A stretch of 53,486 nucleotides of DNA from Phycisphaerae bacterium (GTDB taxonomy: Bacteria > Planctomycetota > Phycisphaerae > UBA1845 > Fen-1342): assembly GCA_030612705.1 (NCBI GenBank), contig JAUWNI010000009.1, forward strand, positions 1-53,486, in the 5' to 3' direction. This document shows, piece by piece, positions 8,191-17,285 of this stretch (the stretch's first letter is position 1; every line of letters begins with the position of its first letter). The position numbers and the translations under genes are program-made. A model generated the notes under the pieces. That model had not been told where the DNA came from, made no database searches, and saw only the letters and a list, made by a program, of their open reading frames with translations.

Positions 8191-8390
8191 TTACGGGGAA
8201 ACCGCGACGCGACTATCCGCTGTATTCCCGATCCACTTTCCCATCTGGTAACTGAGCACGGCGGCGTCGAAGAAGTCGAAATTGACGTCCGGTTGCTCGG
8301 CGTACTCCACTAACGAGGCCAACAAGCTCGATTCCTGGCCGGGACTGTACCAGAAGACGTAGCGCTCCCGTCCTTTCGCCAGACTCAAAC
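8191..8390 (-). other. Possible frameshifted C-terminal continuation of the lipoprotein
   Basis: Just past the stop of the lipoprotein gene at 8385, another minus-strand frame reads SLAKGRERYVFWYSPGQESS and continues SLLASLVEYAEQPDVNFDFF to AVLSYQMGKWIGN. Its high GC at third codon positions looks like the rest of the gene. It has no start or ribosome site of its own. A one-base indel near 8385-8395, in nature or assembly, would join the two frames. Confidence 0.35.
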
Positions 8391-9125
8391 ATCGCCGTCC
8401 TGCATCCATCGTTTCGCCTCGGCATCCTCGGGTGCCATCCGGGACGAACCTCTTTCCAATAACATCGACCGGATAGATGTCCAACAGCAATAACGGACGA
8501 AGAGTTCTTGCGACTTTATATAGATCCGCCAACCGTGCGGGCTATTATGACCGCCGCGCCGCGCGCTAAAGGCGCGAATATCCTTCAACACCGCATCGTC
8601 GGCGGCGTTATAAACCTCCTGGATTTGCAGAGCCGGGGCGGCGCCGACCTCATAGTCGGCCGCCGGGGCCACGTCAGCAGCCTGTCGCGAGGCCAGCACG
8701 GGGTCGAATTCGACCGCGGCCTGCTGGTGCGCGGGGGCGTACCATTGCATTACGAGGCCGAGACGGGGCGGCTCATAGGGATTATATTCCGTGATGGCGA
8801 CCACGACGGTGGCGTCGGCCTTGAACTCGCGGGCCAGATCCAGGGCGTCCCGCGGCGTTTCAACCGTGTTTTTACCCCGCAACGCCAGCGCGGCCAGCGT
8901 CCGATTGACCGGAATCACGACCACGCCCGGGAATGACTGGAATTCCGACGCCAGGATATCCGTCACCTTGAGCGGGTCCCAATCGGTGCTGTTGCTCAGA
9001 TTCAGGACCGGGGCGATCACCACGACTTCGGGCGGTTCCGGGCGCGGTTCAACGGAGGCAGGTCCGCGCTGCTGTGTGCAGCCGGTCAAGAACAAAACTC
9101 CGATAAGCGAACCGAGCATAATCAT
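8385..9125 (-). CDS. Lipoprotein of unknown function
   Basis: 246 residues from ATG 9125. A signal peptide with lipobox (MIMLGSLIGVLFLTGC, acylated Cys16) is followed by a Pro-rich linker (EPRPEPPE). Next comes a folded region (residues ~30-130: VVVIAPVLNLSNSTDWDPLK, ILASEFQSFPGVVVIPVNRT, DATVVVAITEYNPYEPPRLG). The pattern of 'which system, what threshold, sum of assets' resembles GNA1162/LpoB/CsgG-type outer-membrane lipoproteins, but this is an inference from layout. The C-terminus may be cut short by a frameshift. It is followed at 240 bases by the TolB-like lipoprotein on the same strand, which lies upstream in transcription. Confidence 0.7.
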   Translation of the reverse strand: MIMLGSLIGVLFLTGCTQQRGPASVEPRPEPPEVVVIAPVLNLSNSTDWDPLKVTDILASEFQSFPGVVVIPVNRTLAALALRGKNTVETPRDALDLAREFKADATVVVAITEYNPYEPPRLGLVMQWYAPAHQQAAVEFDPVLASRQAADVAPAADYEVGAAPALQIQEVYNAADDAVLKDIRAFSARRGGHNSPHGWRIYIKSQELFVRYCCWTSIRSMLLERGSSRMAPEDAEAKRWMQDGDV

Positions 9126-9365
9126 TGTGCCGCACTTGCCTTGCGAGAAACCGACGGAACCTGCTTTCAGGTCCGAAGGGTCGGAAGTGAGAACCCGTTG
9201 ATATATTCTAGGACCGTAATTTACCTTAGGTAAAGTTTGCGCAGATCGGTAAATACCTGAAGCACCCCATTCACCTGAACGACGGGCACCAAAAGTGCCC
9301 CCGGCCGACCCCAACGGGCGATTATGATAGGGCGTTGTTCGGTATCTGCAAGTTGTCATCTTTTC

Positions 9366-10523
9366 TCATTTTCCCTCGGTTTCGAGGGGTATATTCGCGG
9401 CGGTCTGGGAGACTTCCGGACTCTCACCGGCCCGGGCCGGGTCGGAATAGTCCTCGAATTCGGTTCGCAGCGACCAGATGTTCTCCACGCCTGAGCGGGC
9501 GGAAACGAAATAAATCCGCCCCGTATTGCTCCAGGTCGGGTTGAACGCCCCGACCGCCCCGTCGGTGATCTTGAAACGTGTGCCGTTGCGGGCATCAACC
9601 ATCCAGACGTCGGCGGGAACGCTCCCGGAGTTGTCACGCGTCACCGTCGTCTGACTGACGCAACAATACACGATCGTCTTGCCGTCCGGCGACCAGCGCG
9701 GGGCAATACAGGCTGAAGCATCGCTATAGGCCAGTTCAGTTGGGTGGCGGGCTTCCTCGCCGACCAGCTCGACCGACCAGACGCTGAACCAGCGCGTCCC
9801 ACGCTGCCGGGCTCGCTGGAACGTGATCCGCTTACCGTCCGGGGACCAGTCCGGGAACATGCCGTAGCAAAGAAACCGGCGGACGCCGGGCCGGTCGATC
9901 GAGAGCACCCAGATTTCCCACTGGTGCGAGCGGCGACCCCAGGCGGTGAAGGCGACATGCTGCCCATCGGGCGAGAAACACGGGGCGACCTCGTCGGAAC
10001 GGTCGTGCGTCAGTTGGGTCAACTCGGTGCCGTCGCGGTTGATCAGCCAGACGTCCCAGTTCCCCGTACGGTTCGAGCAGAAGACGATGCTCTTGCCGTC
10101 CGGGCTGAAGCGGGGCTGGATATCATCGTCGGGATCGGAGGTGAGTTGCGTGATCGCGTACCCGTCGACGTCCTTGAGAAAGATGTCCGGATGTCGGCTA
10201 TTGCGCGTCGATGCAAAGACCAACGTCCGGGCGTCGGAGTGCAGGTCGGGGTCGAAGTCGCGCCCGATCGATGAGAACGTGTGACGCGTCATGTTCGTCA
10301 GCAGCCTGTTCTCATACGGCACACGCTGTCCATCGGGGTGGGTTCCGAAGAACGAAACGTCCTCGGGCAGTACGGCGGACGGGGTCTGTGTGTACTGCTC
10401 GCCCGAAGGTTCTGAAGCCGTGACGGGCTGGGAAAAATAGCCCGGCATCTGGCAGCCGGTCCAGACCAGACCGCCGGCAACGATCATACAGAAGCTGTAG
10501 CCGCGCGCACTCGTGCGTTTCAT
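9366..10523 (-). CDS. TolB-like beta-propeller lipoprotein
   Basis: 385 residues. The signal peptide carries lipobox VWTGC (Cys24), predicting an outer-membrane or periplasmic lipoprotein. Residues ~70-350 hold repeated PD40/TolB-type blades with the classic FSPDGKSIVF and FSPDGQHVAF motifs, WSPDGKTIVYC, and DIFLKDVDG or DVWLINRDG strands, giving a six-bladed propeller. GAGGA lies seven bases before the ATG. In Pal-Tol systems TolB itself is soluble, so this is a TolB-like relative rather than TolB. It probably binds a protein partner at the outer membrane. Confidence 0.88.
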   Translation of the reverse strand: MKRTSARGYSFCMIVAGGLVWTGCQMPGYFSQPVTASEPSGEQYTQTPSAVLPEDVSFFGTHPDGQRVPYENRLLTNMTRHTFSSIGRDFDPDLHSDARTLVFASTRNSRHPDIFLKDVDGYAITQLTSDPDDDIQPRFSPDGKSIVFCSNRTGNWDVWLINRDGTELTQLTHDRSDEVAPCFSPDGQHVAFTAWGRRSHQWEIWVLSIDRPGVRRFLCYGMFPDWSPDGKRITFQRARQRGTRWFSVWSVELVGEEARHPTELAYSDASACIAPRWSPDGKTIVYCCVSQTTVTRDNSGSVPADVWMVDARNGTRFKITDGAVGAFNPTWSNTGRIYFVSARSGVENIWSLRTEFEDYSDPARAGESPEVSQTAANIPLETEGK

Positions 10524-10694
10524 CGGCGAATCCTCAAACCTGCCACGTTATCTTGATTGCATACCTACGCCGGTGATATCGGCGCTTGAGAGGTGCGATG
10601 ACAGTAACGCGGCGGCTTTCGCCCTCGATGCTATATCATGGTTATCGGCTGTTAGGCGTGAGAAATTTACTTTGGTTTCGCCGACAACGGCCAA

Positions 10695-13031
10695 TCAAGG
10701 TTGCGTGTGAGACGGACCGGCTTGTTTCAGCGCGGCGCGGACGATTTCCTTCGTCAACAGCACCGGCAGTTTTATCACTTTCTCGGGCGCGCCGGCCGGA
10801 TATACGAGGTTCAGCGGCACCGTGGGGTTGCCGTGCTTCTCAATCTCCCCGGCCATCGCGCGGTTGCGTTTAGTGAAGTCCGCCTTGAGCGGGATGACCC
10901 CCAGGGTGTGCATTTCCCGGCGAATATCTTCGGTTTCGAGGACGAGCTTTTTGTTGGATTGGCAGGTCAGGCACCAGTCGGCGGTGAAGTCCACATAGAC
11001 AGTAAATCCCTCAGAAGCCAGTGCTTCCGCCAACCCCGGCCGCCAAGGTTGCCAGGGGATTCCCGGATTCCAATCGCTCCGGGCGACGATTTGCGCGATT
11101 TCCGCCGGGTCGTTAAGGGCGTTCGCTACGAGTGTGGGTGGACGGTCCGGGTCGGTGGCCGCGGCCCAGTCGTACATCGAAACGTAACTAAACCACCAGC
11201 CGAAGACGGCAACGGCCAGGGCCGCCAACCAGGTCGCCATGCGCGACCCGGCGTTCCACGTGGGCTTGATTTTTCCCAGCAGCCAAACGGCCAGGGCCAG
11301 AAATCCCCAGAACGAGACGGTCCAGACCACTCCGTCGGCATCGAGCAGTCCTTTCAGAATCGACAGCAGCCAGATTGCGGTCCCGATCAGCACGAATCCC
11401 ATGACTTGCTTGAACGTGACCATCCACATTCCGGGTTTTGGCACGAACTTCAGCCACCCGGGCTTGGCCGACAGCAGCAGATACGGGCTGGCCATGCCGA
11501 AGCCGGCGGCGCTGAAGACCAGAAAGCCGACCAGAGCGGGCTGCGTCGAGGCGTACGCCAACGCGCTGACGAGAAACGGAGCCGTGCAAGCCGTGCCGAG
11601 CAGTGTGGCCAGGAAGCCTTTGAAGAATGAGCCGGCGTAGCCTTCGCGGGCGGTGGCTTGGTCAAGCTTTCCGGCTGCTGTGCCGGGCAGCACAATTTCG
11701 AACACGCCGAAGAGATTCAGCGCAAAGATGAACAGAATGGTGCCGACGGCCAGTACGACGGTGGGGCTCTGCAACGGGAAATTGCCGAACGCGGACAATG
11801 CCGCGAACAGCCAAAACCACGCCATAATCCCCGCACAGAACGCCAAACCGAGACGGAAGACGCGTTTGGGGTCTTCGCCGGCCTGCTGCACGAAGCTGAG
11901 AATCTTGATCGACACGACCGGCAAAACGCACGGCATCACGTTCAGAATCAGCCCGCCGAGAAAACCGGCCAGCAGCGCGTACAAGAGGCCGATCTGGCCT
12001 TGCGTTGAGGTCGTAATTGCGACGTCGATGGGTTGCCGGTCAACGATTGCCTGATCGGGCTGGGCAATCGGCGGGTTGGGCGTGTCCGCCTCGAAACGGA
12101 CGAACCCGGCCGCCATCTCGGGCGGGTAGCACCGGCCCGTGTCGGTGCAGGTCTGGTATGGGAAGAGGACGCGGATGGCGACGGGGCCGGCGGGGAATTC
12201 GTCGTCGGTGATCTTGAACGGGACGCGGATGCGGAACTCGCCGGACTGCTCACGGACCCGGCCGACGTTCTGGATGTTCCGCACGTGCGGCTTGGGCCAA
12301 ATCTGCTCCTTTTCGTCGGCGAACTCGAGCCCAGCAACCTGCTCGATGAACAGGCGCGAGGGGATGAGCGAATCGACGCCTGGGTCGCGATCCTGAATGT
12401 GGTGACCCTTCTGAACTCGAATGTCGGCGATCAGCTCGACGGGCTCGTCGAGGCCGATTTTTTCTTTCGAAACGCGCAATTCGCTGCCCTTGAGATAGGG
12501 CGCCTCGGCAAGCAACGGGGCCAAACCCGCGCGGGCTTCATTGAAAAGTTCCTCATTAATCGGCGGTCCCCGCTCGGCCGTGATCGGCAGCGCCAACGTC
12601 GCGGTCGTGGAAATCGGCAGGCACAGTTCCTTGCACGCCAATACGCTGACCTCGGCCTTGACCGTCAGCGTTCGGCCGGGCTCGACGTCGTCGGCGACGC
12701 TCAGCGGCGCGAGGCAGCGGATCTTTCCCGAATGTTTCAGATATTCCAGACCGGCGGTCTTGCCGAACGTGGGGGTCGGGAAACGCAACTCGCCGATGCT
12801 CACGCCCGGCGACGTGGTGAACTTGACCTCCGTCGGCAGCCCGGTATCGAGCACGATCGGGTCGTAGATGTACCACGGCTCGGCGATTTCGATCTCGACC
12901 AGTAACTCGCTCCGCCCGCCCGGCTGAACGCTTTCGTGCGCGGCCAGCAGCTTGGCGGTAAGCCGCGGCGCCTGCGGCATCGCCGACTGCACGAACAGCA
13001 CAACGCTCAGCAAGGCGTACGTGATCGTCAT
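10695..13031 (-). CDS. dsbD: Thiol:disulfide interchange protein DsbD-like
   Basis: 778 residues. The signal peptide is ~1-20. Two tandem DsbD-alpha-like periplasmic domains follow: residues ~25-150, with Cys133 and Cys137 in LACKELCLPI, and ~185-315, with Cys295 and Cys301 in QTCTDTGRCYPPE. The membrane domain (~345-620) has eight or so helices and the paired cysteines Cys368 (VMPCVLPV) and Cys482 (GTACTAPF). The C-terminal thioredoxin domain (~640-778) has CxxC at Cys687/Cys690 (DWCLTC). DsbD passes electrons from cytoplasmic thioredoxin to periplasmic thiol proteins, and all three cysteine pairs are present. A second N-terminal domain is more than the E. coli protein has. It is a single-gene unit on the minus strand. 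Confidence 0.93.
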   Translation of the reverse strand: MTITYALLSVVLFVQSAMPQAPRLTAKLLAAHESVQPGGRSELLVEIEIAEPWYIYDPIVLDTGLPTEVKFTTSPGVSIGELRFPTPTFGKTAGLEYLKHSGKIRCLAPLSVADDVEPGRTLTVKAEVSVLACKELCLPISTTATLALPITAERGPPINEELFNEARAGLAPLLAEAPYLKGSELRVSKEKIGLDEPVELIADIRVQKGHHIQDRDPGVDSLIPSRLFIEQVAGLEFADEKEQIWPKPHVRNIQNVGRVREQSGEFRIRVPFKITDDEFPAGPVAIRVLFPYQTCTDTGRCYPPEMAAGFVRFEADTPNPPIAQPDQAIVDRQPIDVAITTSTQGQIGLLYALLAGFLGGLILNVMPCVLPVVSIKILSFVQQAGEDPKRVFRLGLAFCAGIMAWFWLFAALSAFGNFPLQSPTVVLAVGTILFIFALNLFGVFEIVLPGTAAGKLDQATAREGYAGSFFKGFLATLLGTACTAPFLVSALAYASTQPALVGFLVFSAAGFGMASPYLLLSAKPGWLKFVPKPGMWMVTFKQVMGFVLIGTAIWLLSILKGLLDADGVVWTVSFWGFLALAVWLLGKIKPTWNAGSRMATWLAALAVAVFGWWFSYVSMYDWAAATDPDRPPTLVANALNDPAEIAQIVARSDWNPGIPWQPWRPGLAEALASEGFTVYVDFTADWCLTCQSNKKLVLETEDIRREMHTLGVIPLKADFTKRNRAMAGEIEKHGNPTVPLNLVYPAGAPEKVIKLPVLLTKEIVRAALKQAGPSHTQP

Positions 13032-13220
13032 GGATCGCTATTCCGTTTCTCGTCCGTCCCCGAGTTCAATAGTTATACGGCTCAGCCACGGGCGGGTTTC
13101 TCAATTATAATAGCACGAGTGAATCGTCTCGCGCGGGCCGCTACAGACTCGTGAAAACCGTTTTACCCCTTTTATCAGACCGATTCAAACCGGGCGCGTC
13201 ACCGCGTATGATGCCTGGCT

Positions 13221-14231
13221 ATGTTCGATGTTTACACCGGAAGCCGAGCGGGCCGACCGCTGGTGCTGCTGCTGCTAGCCGCCGGAGCATTGATCGGGGC
13301 GCTTGGCTTGGCATGGGCGCAGGTGCAGGCCAGGCGCGCGCTGGGCGACGCGGTGGCGATCGAGGGCACGCCGCTGATCGTGCGCCTGCCGAAGGGCTGG
13401 GTGCGGGATTCGAAGAATCCCCGGCTGTTCGGCAAGCTGGTTCGCAAGAAGGTGTGGGGGCGCGAGGTCTGGGCGGCGGAGCGGACGGTCGAGTTCTTTT
13501 ATAACGATTACTTCGTGCAGTTTATGCACATGTTTCAAGTCGCCGCGACACGCTCGCCGGAGGCGGTCCGTATCGGCGAGTGGGAGGGCGTGCAGTACGT
13601 GGTCCAGCGGCGCAGCCGACAGATGGTGGGTCAGACGGTCTACCGCTGGGTCTCGACGCCCGAGGGTAGCCAGATCGGCCTCGAATACACGCCCTTGGTG
13701 GAAATGTCGCATGGGGACCTGTACTTGCTGGATGAAATCTGCGAGGCCGTACGACTCAGCGGCGATGAGCCGGACCGAAAGCCGCAAGCTCTGCTGGCAC
13801 ATGCCGGCGTCGGTTTTCCGATTGCCGCCGACTGGGAGATCATCGGACCTGAGGATATAGGCGGTCCGGGTTTCTGGGTGCAGAAGGTTGAGGAGCATCA
13901 GCCAATCTGGGCGTTGGGCGTTTATCGTCGCTCCCTGGGTCGCCGGAGCGAGCCGATAGAATTGCTGTTAGCCGAGGCGCAGCAGGTTCGGTCGGTTTTT
14001 CGGCGGCCAAAAGGACAGTTCCGCGAGGACGGGGTATATGTGGGAGTCTTGCTCAATCCGGACGTCATGCGAAGCGGGAGCGTAATTGCGTCGCTGTGGG
14101 TAGTCGCGAAATCGCCGGCGGAGGCAGCCGTGATTTACGTGCTGGCGGATCCGCGTTACGCCGCGGACGCGAACGAGGCGGCGGCGGAGTTGGCGGAGAT
14201 GCTGGAATTCGTCTCTGCTTATCCGGGCTGA
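13221..14231 (+). CDS. Unknown membrane-anchored protein
   Basis: 336 residues, not recognised. One hydrophobic helix near the start (LVLLLLAAGALIGALGLAWA, residues ~13-34) is followed by a soluble region of mixed alpha/beta character. A stretch TPLIVRLPKGWVRDSKNP recurs in style later as GVGFPIAADWEIIGPEDIG, suggesting two copies of a small domain (residues ~50-185 and ~190-330). The protein is probably anchored in the inner membrane and faces the periplasm. The start has no strong ribosome site. Transcription diverges from the dsbD gene. Confidence 0.75.
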   Translation: MFDVYTGSRAGRPLVLLLLAAGALIGALGLAWAQVQARRALGDAVAIEGTPLIVRLPKGWVRDSKNPRLFGKLVRKKVWGREVWAAERTVEFFYNDYFVQFMHMFQVAATRSPEAVRIGEWEGVQYVVQRRSRQMVGQTVYRWVSTPEGSQIGLEYTPLVEMSHGDLYLLDEICEAVRLSGDEPDRKPQALLAHAGVGFPIAADWEIIGPEDIGGPGFWVQKVEEHQPIWALGVYRRSLGRRSEPIELLLAEAQQVRSVFRRPKGQFREDGVYVGVLLNPDVMRSGSVIASLWVVAKSPAEAAVIYVLADPRYAADANEAAAELAEMLEFVSAYPG

Positions 14232-14263
14232 GGTTGCCGAAGGGTGTTGTTTTCGTTGAGTCT

Positions 14264-14525
14264 GGGTCCGTGACACAATCTGTGGGACGCGGCCGTCCCG
14301 TAGGGACGAAGTGAGCGTAGCCCAGCACGCAGTGCTGGGACTCGTGCGACGCCGAGAGAGCGAGTCCCGTAGGGACGACTGAAGCTTCAATCGTCCCTAC
14401 GGGACTCAATGGTGCTCTCAACGCCATACCCCAGCACTTCGTGCTGGGCTACGTTCAGATGCCCCTCCGGGGCAAATTCGGCCAAAGCATGGGCAAGAGA
14501 CACCCGCAGATTGTGTCACGGACCC
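14264..14525. mobile_element. Short transposable element with perfect 19-bp ends
   Basis: The left end GGGTCCGTGACACAATCTG at 14264-14282 is repeated exactly in inverse orientation at 14507-14525. Immediately outside are GTTGAGTCT (14255-14263) and GTTGAGACT (14526-14534), a 9-base direct repeat with one mismatch, as expected of a target duplication. The 262-base interior has hairpins (gtcccgtagggac; cccagcacgcagtgctggg; cccagcacttcgtgctggg) but no gene, so it depends on a transposase elsewhere. It fills the gap between the unknown membrane protein and the tandem kinase. Confidence 0.8.
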
Positions 14526-14629
14526 GTTGAGACTGTGTGGGCGGTGGCGATCTTGCAACGCGCGTGCTCGCCGGTATGCTGGCCGAGTAGATTAGACACT
14601 TTTCCTGTCACCCCGGTAAGGGTTGTCAA

Positions 14630-16510
14630 TTGCCGGTCCAAAGCGTGAAAAGCCCGCCGATCAGCACTGCCGGGGGGCCGTTCCGCGCGTCGCGTGAATC
14701 CGACGATGCGAGCGCCGCGGTTGAAGCTGCCGTCGTGGAGCGAGTCGAACAGCGTTCGTTTGACGGGCTGGCCTGGACGTTTCGCGAGCGGTTCGGAGAG
14801 ACGCTGGGGGCATTGCCCGCGGCGGCGTGGTCGAATCCGGCCGGCCAGGGTTGGGAGCGGGTCAAGCACAACGCGGCCCGCATAGTGTGGCGGGCGCGGA
14901 TCAACGGATCGGTCTATTTCCTCAAATACTATCTCCAGCAAAGTTGGTCGGACGCAATCAAGCGGTTGTGGCGGGGGCCGACGTGTGAAATTGAGTTTAA
15001 GAGCGGGACGTATGCTCTGGCGATGGGAATACCGGCTGTGCGGCCCGCGGGCTTCTGCGCGCGCCTGATCTGTGATGGTCGAACATGCTCGCTGCTGGTG
15101 ACCGAGGCGGTCGAGCCGGCGTATGCGTTGAACGAGTTTTGGGAGACACTGGGGGGAGATGAAAATGCAACCCGCCGCCGGCGTGACTGCGCCTACCTGA
15201 TCGACCTGCTGGCGGAGATGATCGCACACGCTCACCAGGCGGGCTGCGAGCATCGTGACATGCACGCGTCGAACGTTCTCGTACACACGATCGGGCCACG
15301 CCGCTACGAGACGGTCTTCGTCGATTTGCAGAGCGCGCGGCTCGGTATGCCGCTCAGCGATCGGGCGGTCGTCCGCAACCTGGGGCAGCTCAACCAGTGG
15401 TTTCGCCGACATGCGAGCATTGGCGACCGGCTGCGCTTCCTGCGGCGATACCTCCGCTGGCGAAATGAATACGAGCAGGCGTTCGAGCACGCGCGTCCAT
15501 TGGATATGTCTTATGAACAACTCGTGCGCGCGCTGGTTGCCAACGCCGAACGTCATGCCGAGCGTCTCTGGGCCAAGCGTGATCGTCGGTCGCGTCGGAG
15601 CGGCCGGTATTTCTCGCGGATCCGCGTCGGGGGCGGCTGGCGCGGGATGGTGTATTTACGGTGCAAGCGCCCGGCCGAGGAGTCGCGCGCCTCGTCGTTG
15701 GTTCTGGATCGCGGCTGGTGGCGCGGGCAGTTGGCTAAGCCGCCGCGCTGGTTTGATCCGGACGGCGGGGGGCCGTGCAAGGAGTCGCATTCCGCGCTGG
15801 TCTCGAAGGCGGCGTTGGTGACTCCGAGTGGTGAACTGCCGGTGATCGTTAAACGCCCGCTGGCGCGTAATTGGCGGCGGCGATTGCGGCAGCTCTTCGG
15901 CCCGTCACGCAGCATGCGGGCCTGGCGGACCGGGCACGCATTACTCAACCGCGACATCCCCACCGCCCGACCGCTGGCGGTGCTCGAGCGGCGTGTCGGC
16001 CCGCTGATCTTCGATAGCCTGTTATTAACAGAAGCGATCCCCGGAGCGATCGATCTCGACGCATATCTGCAACGCGAGTTCGAGGCACGCGCGCGCATCG
16101 ACTGGCGGCGGCACAAACGCGAGTTGAACGCTTTACTCGTGCGGCACCTGCGTCAGCTTGCGGAACGCGGCTTTGTCCATCGCGATTGTAAGGCGCAAAA
16201 CGTACTGGTGGTCACACGGCCGTGCTTGAAACTGATCTGGATCGATATGGACGGCTTGAAGCACGCGGGGCGTGTGTCGACGACGGACGAACTCCGGGCG
16301 CTGGCCCGCTTGCACGTCAGCCTGCTCGACGTGCCGGGTCTTACGCGCGGCGATCGGGCGCGTTTTCTCAAAGCATATCTGACACGGTTCGGTTCCGATG
16401 CGCGCCGGTGGCGACAGGCGTGGCGCTGGATCGCGCGGGCCGCCGAGAAAAAGCTACGCGCCCGACAGGCGCGCCGTCAGTGGAAGCTGAGACATTACGG
16501 CCGCGAGTAG
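14630..16510 (+). CDS. Tandem lipopolysaccharide-kinase-like protein
   Basis: 626 residues starting at TTG 14630 after AAGGG; GTG 14645 is an alternative. It holds two protein-kinase-fold domains of the WaaP/Kdo-kinase/RIO group. The first (residues ~75-245) has Lys99 (YFLKYYL), Glu120, catalytic EHRDMHASNVLV with Asp210 and Asn215, and metal-binding Asp232 (VFVDLQ). The second (~395-575) has Lys408 (VIVKRP), HRDCKAQNVLV with Asp519 and Asn524, and Asp539 (IWIDMDG). Both active sites look complete. The family phosphorylates sugars of lipid-linked glycans (Kdo or heptose) at the inner membrane. Its place next to a surface-glycan locus fits that role, but the substrate is unknown. Confidence 0.85.
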   Translation: MPVQSVKSPPISTAGGPFRASRESDDASAAVEAAVVERVEQRSFDGLAWTFRERFGETLGALPAAAWSNPAGQGWERVKHNAARIVWRARINGSVYFLKYYLQQSWSDAIKRLWRGPTCEIEFKSGTYALAMGIPAVRPAGFCARLICDGRTCSLLVTEAVEPAYALNEFWETLGGDENATRRRRDCAYLIDLLAEMIAHAHQAGCEHRDMHASNVLVHTIGPRRYETVFVDLQSARLGMPLSDRAVVRNLGQLNQWFRRHASIGDRLRFLRRYLRWRNEYEQAFEHARPLDMSYEQLVRALVANAERHAERLWAKRDRRSRRSGRYFSRIRVGGGWRGMVYLRCKRPAEESRASSLVLDRGWWRGQLAKPPRWFDPDGGGPCKESHSALVSKAALVTPSGELPVIVKRPLARNWRRRLRQLFGPSRSMRAWRTGHALLNRDIPTARPLAVLERRVGPLIFDSLLLTEAIPGAIDLDAYLQREFEARARIDWRRHKRELNALLVRHLRQLAERGFVHRDCKAQNVLVVTRPCLKLIWIDMDGLKHAGRVSTTDELRALARLHVSLLDVPGLTRGDRARFLKAYLTRFGSDARRWRQAWRWIARAAEKKLRARQARRQWKLRHYGRE

Positions 16511-16532
16511 TTACCGCGTGTCCGGTGCTTGG

Positions 16533-17285
16533 TCAGATTGATCGTGTGCCCTGGGGGACCGCGACCTTCTCGGGTTTCTCGGTTCGTAGTTTGGGCTGGA
16601 GATACTTTGCACTTAGCCCCTTTCGCTCGACGTATTGCACGATGTCGGCCACTTGCGCGATGCTCTTGAGATCATCGTGCGTGTCGGTCCCGATGGAGAC
16701 CATCACGCGGTGATGCGGCAAGATGTTGAACCAGCGATCGTGGTTGTTCATCGGCAGGAGGCTGATGTTCACCTCGTAGAAGATGCGGGCATTGGCCATG
16801 GTGCGGACAATCTGGTCCATCGACGTGTTGGGGAACTGTTGTGTCACGTCGGTGCGGGCCAGTCCGACCGGGCAGGGCCAGCGTCGGGCCTGGTTGGCGA
16901 GCTGCGTGAGACCGGCCCAGTCGACATATTCGAAAAGGACGTAGTCGATTCCGTTGAGGAAGTTGCGGATGATGCCGAGGTTGTTCTTATTCAGCGGCCA
17001 GTTAATCTCGCAGCCGCAGAAAATGTGCAGCTTGTCGGCCCAGCGTCGTCGGGCGGCGTGGACGGCTTCGACATAATCGCGCGTTTCCCTGGCAAATGTG
17101 CGTTCGAAATCGCGTTCGTTCTGTACCTCGCGCGAGGATGGGGTGCAAAAAAGTTGGTCGGTGATGCCGATGCCGTCGAACTTGACGGTCTTGCACGCCA
17201 AGTGCGCTTCGCACAATTCATCAATCGTGTACGCGCCGTGTGAGAAGGGCGTGTGGTTGTGCAGATTGTAAATTGGATGACTCAT
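16533..17285 (-). CDS. PHP-domain phosphoesterase
   Basis: 250 residues from ATG 17285, with GGAGGG five bases upstream. The N-terminal motif YNLHNHTPFSHG gives the PHP HxH metal pair and a third His in the SHG element. GIGITDQLF, FCGCEINWP (metal Glu) and VSIGTDTHDD (final DxH) complete the trinuclear metal site of a PHP TIM-barrel. Close relatives include histidinol phosphatase-type and YcdX-like phosphoesterases. The substrate is unknown. It converges with the tandem kinase gene, with only 22 bases between them and no terminator seen. Confidence 0.88.
   Translation of the reverse strand: MSHPIYNLHNHTPFSHGAYTIDELCEAHLACKTVKFDGIGITDQLFCTPSSREVQNERDFERTFARETRDYVEAVHAARRRWADKLHIFCGCEINWPLNKNNLGIIRNFLNGIDYVLFEYVDWAGLTQLANQARRWPCPVGLARTDVTQQFPNTSMDQIVRTMANARIFYEVNISLLPMNNHDRWFNILPHHRVMVSIGTDTHDDLKSIAQVADIVQYVERKGLSAKYLQPKLRTEKPEKVAVPQGTRSI

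Noticed and set aside
12033-12905. Plus-strand open frame of 290 codons
   Set aside because: Antisense to the periplasmic domains of the DsbD-like gene; a GC-driven shadow.
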